DNA of 7,722 bases from Blastocatellia bacterium (GTDB lineage: Bacteria; Acidobacteriota; Blastocatellia; Chloracidobacteriales; JADJPF01): the NCBI GenBank assembly GCA_023265235.1, contig JAHFUF010000217.1:1-7722 (forward strand), given 5' to 3'. Positions 1-7,159 of the stretch are shown here, piece by piece. Position 1 is the stretch's first letter; the number at the start of each line of letters is the position of its first letter. The notes below the pieces were generated by a model. It worked only from the letters and a program-made list of their open reading frames with translations, had not been told where the DNA came from and did no database searches. A program made the translations under genes and the position numbers.

Positions 1-71
1 TTACGTTGGTAGCAGTTTTTAACAACCAAAAAAGATGAGTCTTGCAATAAGAAAAATATTGAGACCTGTTC

Positions 72-100
72 TTGACCATAGTGTATTAGTGTACTACACT
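72..100 (+). promoter_or_regulatory. Candidate sigma-70 promoter for the twin-propeller gene
   Basis: TTGACC at 72-77 is followed after exactly 17 bases by TACACT at 95-100, a good -35 and a fair -10 (4 of 6 consensus bases, including the TA and final T). Initiation near 107 would give a leader of about 85 bases before the ATG at 191. The element sits inside the AGTGTA/TACACT half-site cluster, and the -10 itself is one of those half-sites, so a bound regulator would block polymerase. Predicted by eye only. Confidence 0.5.
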
Positions 101-113
101 GCTAACACACTAA
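79..113. promoter_or_regulatory. Operator-like cluster of AGTGTA/TACACT half-sites over the promoter
   Basis: TAGTGTA occurs twice in direct orientation (79-85 and 87-93). The second copy forms a perfect 6-1-6 palindrome with TACACT (AGTGTA-C-TACACT, 88-100). A further inverted partner ACACTAA at 107-113 matches TTAGTGT at 86-92. This packing around a -10 hexamer is typical of a repressor operator. AGTGTA/TACACT is the half-site reported for the Bacillus GntR-family regulator YtrA, as I recall it, but the spacing here differs from the published 13 bases. No regulator gene is in the window, so the identity of the binder is inference. Confidence 0.45.
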
Positions 114-179
114 CTGATTTGAAAATTTAATAGCTAGGTTTTCAAAAATTTTTGTTTTAATAGCTTTAAAAAAATTGAT

Positions 180-185
180 GGAGGG
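180..185 (+). promoter_or_regulatory. Ribosome binding site of the twin-propeller gene
   Basis: GGAGGG lies five bases before the ATG at 191. It fixes that start, which also opens directly onto a signal peptide. Confidence 0.75.
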
Positions 186-190
186 ACTTT

Positions 191-3100
191 ATGAAACCTA
201 TTTTTAAGATAGGGTTAATCTGGGCAATGATTGCTAGCTTTGCTCTAGGGATATTACCTTTTATAGCACCAATAGAAGCGCAAGTTGGTAAAGATATTAT
301 TAAAAAAATGAGACATCCTCGTTTTCGCCCTGCTGGTTATGGCCAACAAAATATGATGGAAGAAGAATTGTCAACACAGGTTAGAAAATATGAGGAAAGA
401 GAAGGAATTTCTCCTAGAACCAAGGATAAAAACCCTGCTTGGATGACTAATCCAAATGCCGCTAAGCATCTTTCTTCAAAAAACCCTAAAAGCAATATCT
501 CAAGTAAAAATTATGCCTGGATGCTTAGCCCAAAGGTTTTTAATAATCTTTCTACTGCTGGTAAAAAAGCTGCTTTATACCGTAATGGTATGTTAGATAT
601 TTCTAATTCAATAAGTACTATTTCTAACCCTAAGCCAAACCTTAAACCAGAAGCACAGCTTAATACATTAGGTAGTAATATTAGAGTTAATAATCCAGTT
701 TCAGACACTGTTTTAAAAACACAAAGCGAAACCTCTATTGCTGTAAGGGGTAATAGTGTCATAGCGTCATTTAATGACATATCGGCGGATCGTAATACTT
801 GCGGATATAGTTTTTCTACTGATGGTGGCAACACATTTGCACAAAGATCTATTTCTGAGCCAGGAGATCAATTTAATTTAGGCGATGGAGTTGTTGCTTA
901 TGGGCCAAATGGAGAACTTTACTATGCTTTATTAGCACTAAAAGGCACGAATTTTGACTCAATAGTTGGAATAACCAAATCCACTGATAATGGTGCTACT
1001 TTCCAAGGTTTGGGTGATGCTAGTAATTCTTTAAATAAACCTGATAATTTTCATGATAAAGAATGGTTAGCTGTAGATAATAGTAATAGTGCTACACGCG
1101 GTAATATTTATGTAAGTTGGACAGTTTTTGGGCTTACAGATACTTTTATTGCAGTCTCCACTTCTACTAATGGCGGGACTAGTTTTAGTGCTCCAATAAA
1201 TATTAGTGGTAATAATACACTTGTTGTACAAGGTTCTATGCCAATGGTAGGCCCTAATGGGGAGGTTTATGTAGCCTTTTCATCTGTGGTCTCTGATGGA
1301 GGTTTTTTCCGCAGTAGCGTTTCTTTGGCTAAATCTACGGATGGTGGTAAAACCTTTGGTGTTGCTAAACCTATTGCTCCTGGTAATGGATTTCCATTTT
1401 TTTCTGCTACAGGTGGTGATGGAGTGCGCTGCAATGGTTTTCCTAGCTTGGCAGTAGATAAAGATGGGCGTATACACGTTGTTTATGCTGACTTTTCAGC
1501 AGGTGCAACTGTAGATCGTAGTGATATTTTTTATGTTAATTCTACAGATGGTGGAAATACTTTTAGCCGTCCAGTTAAGGTTAATGATGATGCTACTTTA
1601 ACCACACAAATAAACCCTTCTGTTGCAGTTGCAGGTGATGGCACGGTTGGGATTAGATGGTGGGATCGTCGTAATGATGTAGCTAATGATAGTTTGACAG
1701 ATGTTTATATGGCTTTTTCTAAAGATAATGGAGCTAGTTTTGGGAAGAATTTTCGTATCACAGACCAAAATTGGGTATTTAGCCCAAGTGAAGGTGGCGA
1801 CTATCATGGCGATTATGATGGGTTAACCGCAGATGATAAAAACTTCTATTTATCCTGGAGTGATGAGCGTAGCGGGGATGCAGATGTCTATTTTACCCAA
1901 ATTGCAACTAATCGTGACCCTAATGCAGGAGACTTTAATGTCTCAACTACTAAAACCTTTGATAGTGCTATTGCTGGTAGTAAAGTGGATTATAATCTTA
2001 TTACTACAGCTATTAATGGTAGTAGTGATCGTTTAACTTTATCTGTCGAGCCAGCAATTACAGGGGTCAGTTATAGTTTTAATAAAGCGGGACTTAATGC
2101 TGGAGATACAGCTATTTTAAGTGCTTCAACTAGTAGTAGTACTCCTCCAGGGACTTATTTGATTACAGTAACTGCGACTAGTAATAGTTCTGTAAGAAGG
2201 ACAAACCTAAGGCTAACTGTTTATGGACAAGACCGTAAAGCTAGTCTTCCTATCAACATTAGTAATACTAGAGGAAATAGCTTTACTAATGCTGGCATTC
2301 AAATGGATGCAAAAAATGTTTTGCACATAGTCTATGAAGATGATACAGAATTAGCATCAGAAGCAGGAACACAAGTTCTCTATCGTCAATCTTTAGATGG
2401 AGGGAAAACTTACTCCCAACCTACTAGGTTATCTACTAGCAATGACTTTTTTAATACTAATCCCAATTTAGTATTGGACAAATTAGGAAATATTTATGTA
2501 GTTTGGGCTGGAGATTCTCAATTATTGTTTTCTAAATCAACTGATCAAGGGAAGACTTTTTCTAGACCTATTGCTATTGGGTCTGACTTGGGATTTGTTA
2601 GTATTGCTGCTATTGCAGTTGATAAAAATAACAATGTGATGATTAGTTTTTCTGGTGGTCAACAAATTGGCCAAGATTTCGATTCTGGGTTGTTTGTAGT
2701 ACGCTCAAGCGATGCTGGGGCTAGTTTTTCTAAACCTCTATCAGTGTTTAAAGAAACTAACAATAATATATTGTTGACCTCAGCACCCTACTTAGCCTTT
2801 AATTCTAAAGGTAATGTTTTTATGGTTTATAACACTGCTACTTTTTCTGCTACCTCTACTAAAGTAGAAATTAATATGGTTATGTCCAAAGATGGTCAAA
2901 AGTTTAAGAAAGCAAAGGTTGTTTCTGATTCGGCTATACAAACCTTCCAACCACATATTGCTTTTGATCAAAATGATGCAATTTATATTACTTTTTATGA
3001 ATCAACTAGATCTAGTGGAGGGACTAGAAGAGACATTCAATTAGTGAAATCCACTAATAAGGGTAAAACATTTACCCCTAAACTAAATATCTCTCGCTCT

Positions 3101-3376
3101 GGTAGAGCAACTGCTCCTTACACTGCAATTGATAGCCAAGGAAACCCAAGCATAGTTTGGCAGGAACTTTCAGGGACTACAGGAAGGGATGTTTTCTTTA
3201 CTAGCTCTAGTAATAAAGGTCAAAGCTTTAGTAATGTAGTAAATTTATCGGGTAATCCTGGATCTTCTATTTTACCTAGTGCTACTTTTGATAGCAAAAA
3301 TATTTTATTTGTTGGTTGGATTGATGATTCTAGTGCTAATCCAGAAATTTTTGTTGCTAGCACTCCTAAAAACTAA
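191..3376 (+). CDS. Secreted twin beta-propeller protein with Asp-box repeats and Ig-like linker (sialidase superfamily)
   Basis: This is an exported 1061-residue protein of unknown substrate. Residues 1-30 look like a Sec signal peptide: Lys2 and Lys6, a hydrophobic core from about 7 to 28, and likely cleavage after IEA at 30. Residues 31-170 are polar and basic, with a twice-repeated KN-x-AWM motif (80-95 and 106-121). Asp-box motifs (S-x-D-x-G-x-T-F) fall in two evenly spaced sets of six: starts at 209, 264, 325, 382, 451, 510 and at 734, 783, 839, 899 (shortened by one residue), 954, 1006. Spacings of 49-69 residues suit two roughly six-bladed propellers. Between them, about 581-679, is an Ig-like domain ending in the typical PPGTYLITVTATS pattern. 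WDRRND (491-496) and WSDER (556-560) are blade motifs common in secreted glycosidase-like propellers. I see no FRIP arginine motif before the first box, so sialidase activity is not supported; binding or another hydrolytic role is equally possible. Only two cysteines, 204 and 414, were found. No membrane anchor or sorting domain is seen at the C-terminus. It has its own promoter and terminator. Confidence 0.85.
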   Translation: MKPIFKIGLIWAMIASFALGILPFIAPIEAQVGKDIIKKMRHPRFRPAGYGQQNMMEEELSTQVRKYEEREGISPRTKDKNPAWMTNPNAAKHLSSKNPKSNISSKNYAWMLSPKVFNNLSTAGKKAALYRNGMLDISNSISTISNPKPNLKPEAQLNTLGSNIRVNNPVSDTVLKTQSETSIAVRGNSVIASFNDISADRNTCGYSFSTDGGNTFAQRSISEPGDQFNLGDGVVAYGPNGELYYALLALKGTNFDSIVGITKSTDNGATFQGLGDASNSLNKPDNFHDKEWLAVDNSNSATRGNIYVSWTVFGLTDTFIAVSTSTNGGTSFSAPINISGNNTLVVQGSMPMVGPNGEVYVAFSSVVSDGGFFRSSVSLAKSTDGGKTFGVAKPIAPGNGFPFFSATGGDGVRCNGFPSLAVDKDGRIHVVYADFSAGATVDRSDIFYVNSTDGGNTFSRPVKVNDDATLTTQINPSVAVAGDGTVGIRWWDRRNDVANDSLTDVYMAFSKDNGASFGKNFRITDQNWVFSPSEGGDYHGDYDGLTADDKNFYLSWSDERSGDADVYFTQIATNRDPNAGDFNVSTTKTFDSAIAGSKVDYNLITTAINGSSDRLTLSVEPAITGVSYSFNKAGLNAGDTAILSASTSSSTPPGTYLITVTATSNSSVRRTNLRLTVYGQDRKASLPINISNTRGNSFTNAGIQMDAKNVLHIVYEDDTELASEAGTQVLYRQSLDGGKTYSQPTRLSTSNDFFNTNPNLVLDKLGNIYVVWAGDSQLLFSKSTDQGKTFSRPIAIGSDLGFVSIAAIAVDKNNNVMISFSGGQQIGQDFDSGLFVVRSSDAGASFSKPLSVFKETNNNILLTSAPYLAFNSKGNVFMVYNTATFSATSTKVEINMVMSKDGQKFKKAKVVSDSAIQTFQPHIAFDQNDAIYITFYESTRSSGGTRRDIQLVKSTNKGKTFTPKLNISRSGRATAPYTAIDSQGNPSIVWQELSGTTGRDVFFTSSSNKGQSFSNVVNLSGNPGSSILPSATFDSKNILFVGWIDDSSANPEIFVASTPKN

Positions 3377-3412
3377 TGTCATCTAGTTAAGTTTACTTTT
3401 GAGTTTTATCTT

Positions 3413-3452
3413 AGGTACAGAACAGTTTAACTCTGTTTTGTACCTTTGTTAT
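3413..3452 (+). terminator. Rho-independent terminator after the twin-propeller gene
   Basis: A 13-base-pair stem (left arm 3413-3425, right arm 3433-3445) with one G-U pair and a seven-base loop is followed by TTGTTATTT. It begins 37 bases after the stop codon and should end the first transcript, separating it from the receptor gene. Confidence 0.75.
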
Positions 3453-3510
3453 TTAGTATACATGGGATTTGCTTTGTAAACCATTGATTCTAAAAAAATC
3501 TTAAATCTTT

Positions 3511-3568
3511 AATGCCCCATTAAGGGCATTTGACAATAGCCCAGTGATTTATCTCTGGGCGTTATTTT
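3511..3568. repeat. Two-hairpin palindromic element (REP- or MITE-like)
   Basis: Two GC-rich hairpins stand out in AT-rich surroundings. AATGCCC (3511-3517) pairs with GGGCATT (3524-3530) around a six-base loop. GCCCAG (3539-3544) pairs with CTGGGC (3555-3560), and the stem can be extended outward past a two-base bulge (AATA with TATT). An eight-base linker, TGACAATA, separates them. The second hairpin is followed by TATTTT, so it could also end transcription. Paired short palindromes in an intergenic gap are typical of REP/BIME elements mobilised by RAYT-type transposases. No second copy is in the window, so the repeat status is inference. Confidence 0.4.
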
Positions 3569-3607
3569 AAGTGTGAAAAAACAAGATTTTTCAACTAGAG
3601 AAAACTA

Positions 3608-3638
3608 TTTACAAAAAATTAATAAAATCATTTATAAT
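3608..3638 (+). promoter_or_regulatory. Candidate promoter for the TonB-dependent receptor gene
   Basis: A perfect TATAAT at 3633-3638 is preceded by TTTACA at 3608-3613. The 19-base spacer is longer than ideal. It would give a leader of about 80 bases before the ATG at 3727. It lies downstream of both the terminator and the palindromic element, which fits independent transcription of the receptor. Confidence 0.4.
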
Positions 3639-3715
3639 ACCTACTCTAGAATCATATTTCTTATTTATCGCTCTAATTTTTATATAAAAGCAAAACTTAA
3701 ATCTAAAAAAGGCTT

Positions 3716-3722
3716 AGGAGGG
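3716..3722 (+). promoter_or_regulatory. Ribosome binding site of the receptor gene
   Basis: AGGAGGG ends four bases before the ATG at 3727. It supports this start over later in-frame ATG codons and over the overlapping GTG-initiated reading frame at 3573, which has no comparable site. Confidence 0.75.
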
Positions 3723-3726
3723 AATT

Positions 3727-6700
3727 ATGTGGTGTCGTACCTTAGTCGCTTTTTGTGTGTTAGCGTTATGTCCTACTAGTGATTATTATATTGTTAGTGC
3801 TCAATCTAGTGGGTCAACAACAGCAAGTGTTGTTGGAACAGTAAAAGATAGTTCTGGTGCTGTTATAACTGGTGCTACGATTATTGTTCGTCAAATAGAA
3901 ACCAATAATGAACGAACTACACAAGTTTTGGAAGATGGAAGCTATTCTTTAGTTCAACTACCACCAGGCAATTATGAAATAATGGTTCAAGCTGATGGCT
4001 TTAGCACAAAAATTACTAAACCTTCTTTAACTATCGGTACAACTGTTTTAGTAGACTTTAATTTAATTCCAGGGGTTCCTAGTGAAATTATTGAAGTTAA
4101 CGCAACTGACCTAGTTTCTTTTGATCCTAATAGAACAGAAAAAAGCACTTTAATAGATAAAGGGGTTATTACTGCTTTACCAATTAATCGACGTAACTTC
4201 TTAGACCTTAGTTTAACTACTGCCGGGGTCGTTCGTGATCGATTGCCCTTACAAGGTATTCAATCTACTTCAGGGCTGAATTTTAATGGCCAAAATGCCC
4301 GTCAAAATAATGTGACAATAGATGGGTCGGATAATAATGATTTTAATTCTGGAGCAGTACGAGCCACTTACTCACAAGAGGCTATACAAGAATTTCAAGT
4401 AGTTAGTAATAACTCTTCTGCCGAATTTGGTAGAGCACAAGGTGGGATTGTAAATATTGTTACTCGAACTGGTGGTAATGAATTTAATGGTAGCCTGTTT
4501 ATGTTTTTGCGTAATGATTCTTTAAGTGCACGTAATGCTTTTGCACAAAATAAAGGGGATTTTCGGCAATACCAATTTGGTGCTACCCTAGGTGGGCCAA
4601 TCAAAAAAGACAAAGCCTTTTTCTTTACCTCTTTTGAACGTCTATCTGTCGCAGATACTTTGACAGTTAATGTTGCTCCTTCTATTTTAGCTTCTCTTAA
4701 TCGATTGGGATTTCCTGCAAAATCTGGAGCAATACCTTTTTCAGAAGCTAATACTACTTTTTTAGGCCGCACAGATATTAAAGTTACTGCAAATGATTTA
4801 TTAGCTATTCGTTATAATTATGCAAAAAATTATGATGGTAGAATCGAACCATTTGGAGGTAATAGAACAGAAAGCATTGGCGGTCAACAACGATTGCGTG
4901 ATGATACCCTTTCTATTTCTAATAATTATGTTGCTACGGGGCTTAACTTAGTTAATGAGACTAGATTTCTTTTTGGTAGACGAGATCTATCAGTTAACCC
5001 AATAGATCCTAATGGGCCTCGCTTAAACATTACTACTGCCCAAGGTACAATTGTTGCAGGACGTAGCACACAACTTCCTGCACAAAGAGAACAATTTATC
5101 TATCAAATAGTAGATAACGTTTCTCTCCAACGAGGTCGTAATCAATTAAAGTTTGGTATTGACTATATTCGTATAGAATTGCCAAAAGATAGTAATCAAA
5201 TTCCTGTAGGCTCGGCTGGGCAAGGCTTTTTTACTCAAATTAATTTTAATGCTGCTGGTGCTCCTTTTAACCCTGCACGCTTTTTTAATGGAATAAATTT
5301 ATTTGATCCCAACACTCGTACTCAAGAGCAAAAGCAATTTTTAGGGATAATTGCCCAAGGTCTAGTAAGAAGTAATCCTGGATTTCCTCTTCTGGATTTG
5401 GCTAACCTTCCAATTCCTACTACTTTTATACAGGGCTTTGGAGATCCTTTTTTATCCCTAAATGATAATTACTTTTCTACTTATGTACAGGATGATATTA
5501 GGGTTAAGAAAAATTTCTTGCTAAAGCTAGGACTGCGTTATGACTTAGAACGCTTACAATATACTCCTACTAATAACGGTAATTTTAGTCCTAGAGTCGG
5601 GTTGGCTTACCAGGTTTATAAAAATTTAAGCTTTAATGCTTCCTATGGAATCTTTCATGGTGTAACACCTTTTTCTCCAATTTTTCGTCTTGCACAGCAA
5701 AAAATAAATAAACAAGTGATTCCATTGCTGCCTTTTCCTTTTTCTATTATTCCTTTTTCTTTGCCAAATAGAATGTTTCCACAAGGTAATAACCTTCCTA
5801 AGGGTATTCCAGTTATTAGGCAACTCTTTACTGAAGCAGATATTCAACCAGATTTCCGTAATGGCTATACACAGCAATTTAATTTTGGCTTTAATTATCT
5901 CCCAGAAAAACAAACAGCTATCTCTATTAGCTATCAATACATTCGCGGGGTTAAACTGTTTTTAAGCCGTGATATTAACCCTGTAATTAGACCAATTCCT
6001 GGAGATGCTTTGCAGAGCCGTATTAGAGGGCGCGTAGATCCTACTAGAGGTACTGTCCAAGAATTAGAGTCTAGCGGAGATAGTTACTACAGTGGGCTTA
6101 CCTTGCAAGTTCAACGAAGATTTAAGTCAAATTTTGCTTTTTTAGCTAACTACACGTTTTCTAAAGCTTTAGATGACTTTGTAGACTATCGTGTTGAGCT
6201 AGTAGCTTTTAATGATCCACTTAATTTAGGTAATGAAAAAGGTTTTTCTGTCCAAGATGTACGTAATCGTTTTGTTTTTTCTGGTATTTGGGACATTAAC
6301 TATGGCAAAACCCCTTTATTTAAGGGTTTTCAAGTTTCTACTATCATCTCTTTAGAATCTGGCCGTCCCTACAATGTTGGAGCAGGGGTTGATCTTAATA
6401 TGAATGCAGATATTGTCCCAGGCGATCGCCCTCTAGGAATTGCTAGAAATGCTGGTATCACCCCAGGTTTTTCAACCGTTGACTTAAGGGTTACTCGTAA
6501 GGTGTCTTTTAAGGATAAATATGCTATAGAAGGTTTCTTTGAAGCTTTTAACTTGTTTAACCGAGTTAATATCTTAAATGACTTTAATAATAATGTTTTT
6601 CCACCACGCCCTGATGGTACTTTTGATATACCACGTCAAGAAAATGGTCGCTTTATCTTACCCAAAAACCGGGTTTCAATGTCTTTTGCTCCTAGACAAT

Positions 6701-6729
6701 TACAAGTTGGGTTTCGTGTTACTTTCTAA
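3727..6729 (+). CDS. Oar-like TonB-dependent outer-membrane receptor with carboxypeptidase-regulatory-like N-terminal domain
   Basis: A 1000-residue outer-membrane beta-barrel protein, probably importing or binding an unknown ligand with energy from TonB-ExbBD. Residues 1-25 are a signal peptide, with likely cleavage after VSA; Cys15 follows LAL, a poor lipobox, so it is not called a lipoprotein. Residues about 33-113 form the CarboxypepD_reg/CNA-B-like beta sandwich (VVGTVKDSSGAVITGATI through LPPGNYEIMVQADGF). EIIEVNA at 120-126 is a candidate TonB box. The plug follows at about 130-250, with LPINRRNFLDL, NNVTIDGSDNNDFNSG and AEFGRAQGGIVNIVTRTGG, all typical of Oar-like receptors. The rest is barrel, including YVQDDIRVKKNFLLKLGLRYD (586-606) and the terminal strand QLQVGFRVTF ending in the Phe used as an assembly signal. 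Its length is in the usual range for this family. A hydrophobic Pro-rich stretch at 664-685 is probably an extracellular loop. The substrate cannot be read from sequence. The exported propeller gene upstream is a possible partner, but the two genes appear separately transcribed. Confidence 0.9.
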   Translation: MWCRTLVAFCVLALCPTSDYYIVSAQSSGSTTASVVGTVKDSSGAVITGATIIVRQIETNNERTTQVLEDGSYSLVQLPPGNYEIMVQADGFSTKITKPSLTIGTTVLVDFNLIPGVPSEIIEVNATDLVSFDPNRTEKSTLIDKGVITALPINRRNFLDLSLTTAGVVRDRLPLQGIQSTSGLNFNGQNARQNNVTIDGSDNNDFNSGAVRATYSQEAIQEFQVVSNNSSAEFGRAQGGIVNIVTRTGGNEFNGSLFMFLRNDSLSARNAFAQNKGDFRQYQFGATLGGPIKKDKAFFFTSFERLSVADTLTVNVAPSILASLNRLGFPAKSGAIPFSEANTTFLGRTDIKVTANDLLAIRYNYAKNYDGRIEPFGGNRTESIGGQQRLRDDTLSISNNYVATGLNLVNETRFLFGRRDLSVNPIDPNGPRLNITTAQGTIVAGRSTQLPAQREQFIYQIVDNVSLQRGRNQLKFGIDYIRIELPKDSNQIPVGSAGQGFFTQINFNAAGAPFNPARFFNGINLFDPNTRTQEQKQFLGIIAQGLVRSNPGFPLLDLANLPIPTTFIQGFGDPFLSLNDNYFSTYVQDDIRVKKNFLLKLGLRYDLERLQYTPTNNGNFSPRVGLAYQVYKNLSFNASYGIFHGVTPFSPIFRLAQQKINKQVIPLLPFPFSIIPFSLPNRMFPQGNNLPKGIPVIRQLFTEADIQPDFRNGYTQQFNFGFNYLPEKQTAISISYQYIRGVKLFLSRDINPVIRPIPGDALQSRIRGRVDPTRGTVQELESSGDSYYSGLTLQVQRRFKSNFAFLANYTFSKALDDFVDYRVELVAFNDPLNLGNEKGFSVQDVRNRFVFSGIWDINYGKTPLFKGFQVSTIISLESGRPYNVGAGVDLNMNADIVPGDRPLGIARNAGITPGFSTVDLRVTRKVSFKDKYAIEGFFEAFNLFNRVNILNDFNNNVFPPRPDGTFDIPRQENGRFILPKNRVSMSFAPRQLQVGFRVTF

Positions 6730-6732
6730 CTA

Positions 6733-6781
6733 AACAAAACTTATTGGAGAGGATAATATTTTCCTCTCCAATAAGCTTGTT
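6733..6781. terminator. Strong stem-loop terminator after the receptor gene
   Basis: A perfect 14-base-pair stem (6740-6753 with 6762-6775) closes an eight-base AT loop. Beyond a small internal loop, AACAA (6733-6737) also pairs with TTGTT (6777-6781), giving about 19 pairs. It starts a few bases after the stop codon. There is no long T-run downstream, so the stem may act with Rho or serve to protect the 3' end. The near-symmetry would also let it work against transcripts from the right. Confidence 0.65.
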
Positions 6782-6830
6782 AAAGCTTAAGTCTTAAACC
6801 CCGGTCGACGGTAAGTAATGTCTAAGTATG

Positions 6831-6846
6831 TTTTAACCTTTTAACC
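6831..6846. repeat. Tandem 8-base repeat TTTTAACC x2
   Basis: Two perfect adjoining copies of TTTTAACC are followed by a degenerate third, TATTACC (6847-6853). Function unknown; in AT-rich DNA this may be slippage. Confidence 0.5.
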
Positions 6847-6942
6847 TATTACCTAACTCTTTACTTAGCCTTAGGCTATTTTATCTATAAACCCTACTTT
6901 TTCTTGCCCATCTATATCTTAAGTTTCATCTAAATTAAGTTT

Positions 6943-6992
6943 TTCGCTTACAATTTTTTGGAAAGTGAAATTCTCTCTTGATTCTTCGCTTA
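6943..6992. repeat. Direct repeat TTCGCTTA, 42 bases apart
   Basis: TTCGCTTA occurs at 6943-6950 and 6985-6992. Similarity extends into the following bases (A-x-TTTT), giving 13 of 15 matches. The 42-base offset is four helical turns, which would place two sites on the same face of the DNA. They flank the candidate -35 of the ATPase gene, so an operator pair is possible but unproven. Confidence 0.35.
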
Positions 6993-7007
6993 TATTTTTA
7001 GTAAAAT
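6978..7007 (+). promoter_or_regulatory. Candidate promoter for the ATPase gene
   Basis: TTGATT at 6978-6983, an 18-base spacer and TAAAAT at 7002-7007 make a plausible sigma-70 site. It would give a leader of about 145 bases. The -10 sits in an imperfect hairpin: GCT(T)ATATTTT at 6988-6998 with AAAATATAGC at 7003-7012. The region is so AT-rich that other -10-like hexamers (TATAGT at 7025 and 7048) occur, so the choice is uncertain. Confidence 0.3.
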
Positions 7008-7148
7008 ATAGCTGAAATGAAAAATATAGTTTTGCTAATATATTTTTTATAGTGTAACAAAAGCAAAAATTTCAACTAAATAGTCCAAAGATAAACCTTA
7101 AGTATATAAACAAATTATTTAATAATTTTTAATATTTAATTTCAATAT

Positions 7149-7153
7149 AGGAG
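7149..7153 (+). promoter_or_regulatory. Ribosome binding site of the ATPase gene
   Basis: AGGAG ends six bases before the ATG at 7160, which sets the start of this otherwise truncated gene. Confidence 0.7.
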
Positions 7154-7159
7154 ATAAAA

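Larger units (their letters stand above)
6782..7148. other. Non-coding AT-rich spacer with short repeats
   Basis: No gene is visible on either strand; stop codons are dense in all frames. It holds a second AAGCTT hairpin overlapping the terminator, a tandem TTTTAACC pair at 6831-6846, and a small TAGCC-TTA-GGCTA hairpin at 6866-6878 followed by TTTT that may be a weak terminator. TTAAGTTT is repeated directly at 6919 and 6935, and TTCGCTTA at 6943 and 6985. An AT-rich hairpin lies at 6988-7012. From about 6950 the composition becomes extremely AT-rich, as is usual in regulatory regions or origins, but no origin signature such as iterated DnaA boxes was recognised. Confidence 0.6.

Noticed and set aside
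1..60. Possible 3' end of an upstream gene or terminator
   Set aside because: All three plus frames meet stops within the first 40 bases, and only a weak five-base-pair hairpin (6-10 with 25-29) is visible. Nothing here can be assigned.
191..3376. Annotation as an active exo-alpha-sialidase
   Set aside because: Asp-boxes occur in many non-sialidase propellers, and no catalytic sialidase motif could be identified by eye.
3530..3535. Perfect TTGACA -35 hexamer
   Set aside because: No acceptable -10 follows at 15-19 bases; that stretch is the GC-rich arm of the second hairpin.
3573..3779. GTG-initiated 68-codon open frame before and overlapping the receptor gene
   Set aside because: It has no ribosome binding site, overlaps the well-supported receptor start and covers the candidate promoter. 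The peptide has no recognisable feature.
4395..4772. 125-codon minus-strand open frame inside the receptor gene
   Set aside because: It is antisense to conserved plug and early barrel sequence and its peptide resembles no family. Treated as a shadow of the real gene, as are the other antisense frames at 511-834, 1280-1477, 1598-1807 and 5626-5937.
6421..6430. GGCGATCGCC, containing the cyanobacterial HIP1 octamer
   Set aside because: Single occurrence inside the receptor coding sequence, where it encodes Gly-Asp-Arg-Pro. One copy is not evidence of a cyanobacterial source.
6798..6811. Local GC-rich patch ACCCCGGTCGACGG in AT-rich spacer
   Set aside because: Apart from the six-base GTCGAC palindrome it has no symmetry and no repeat partner in the window; too short to interpret.
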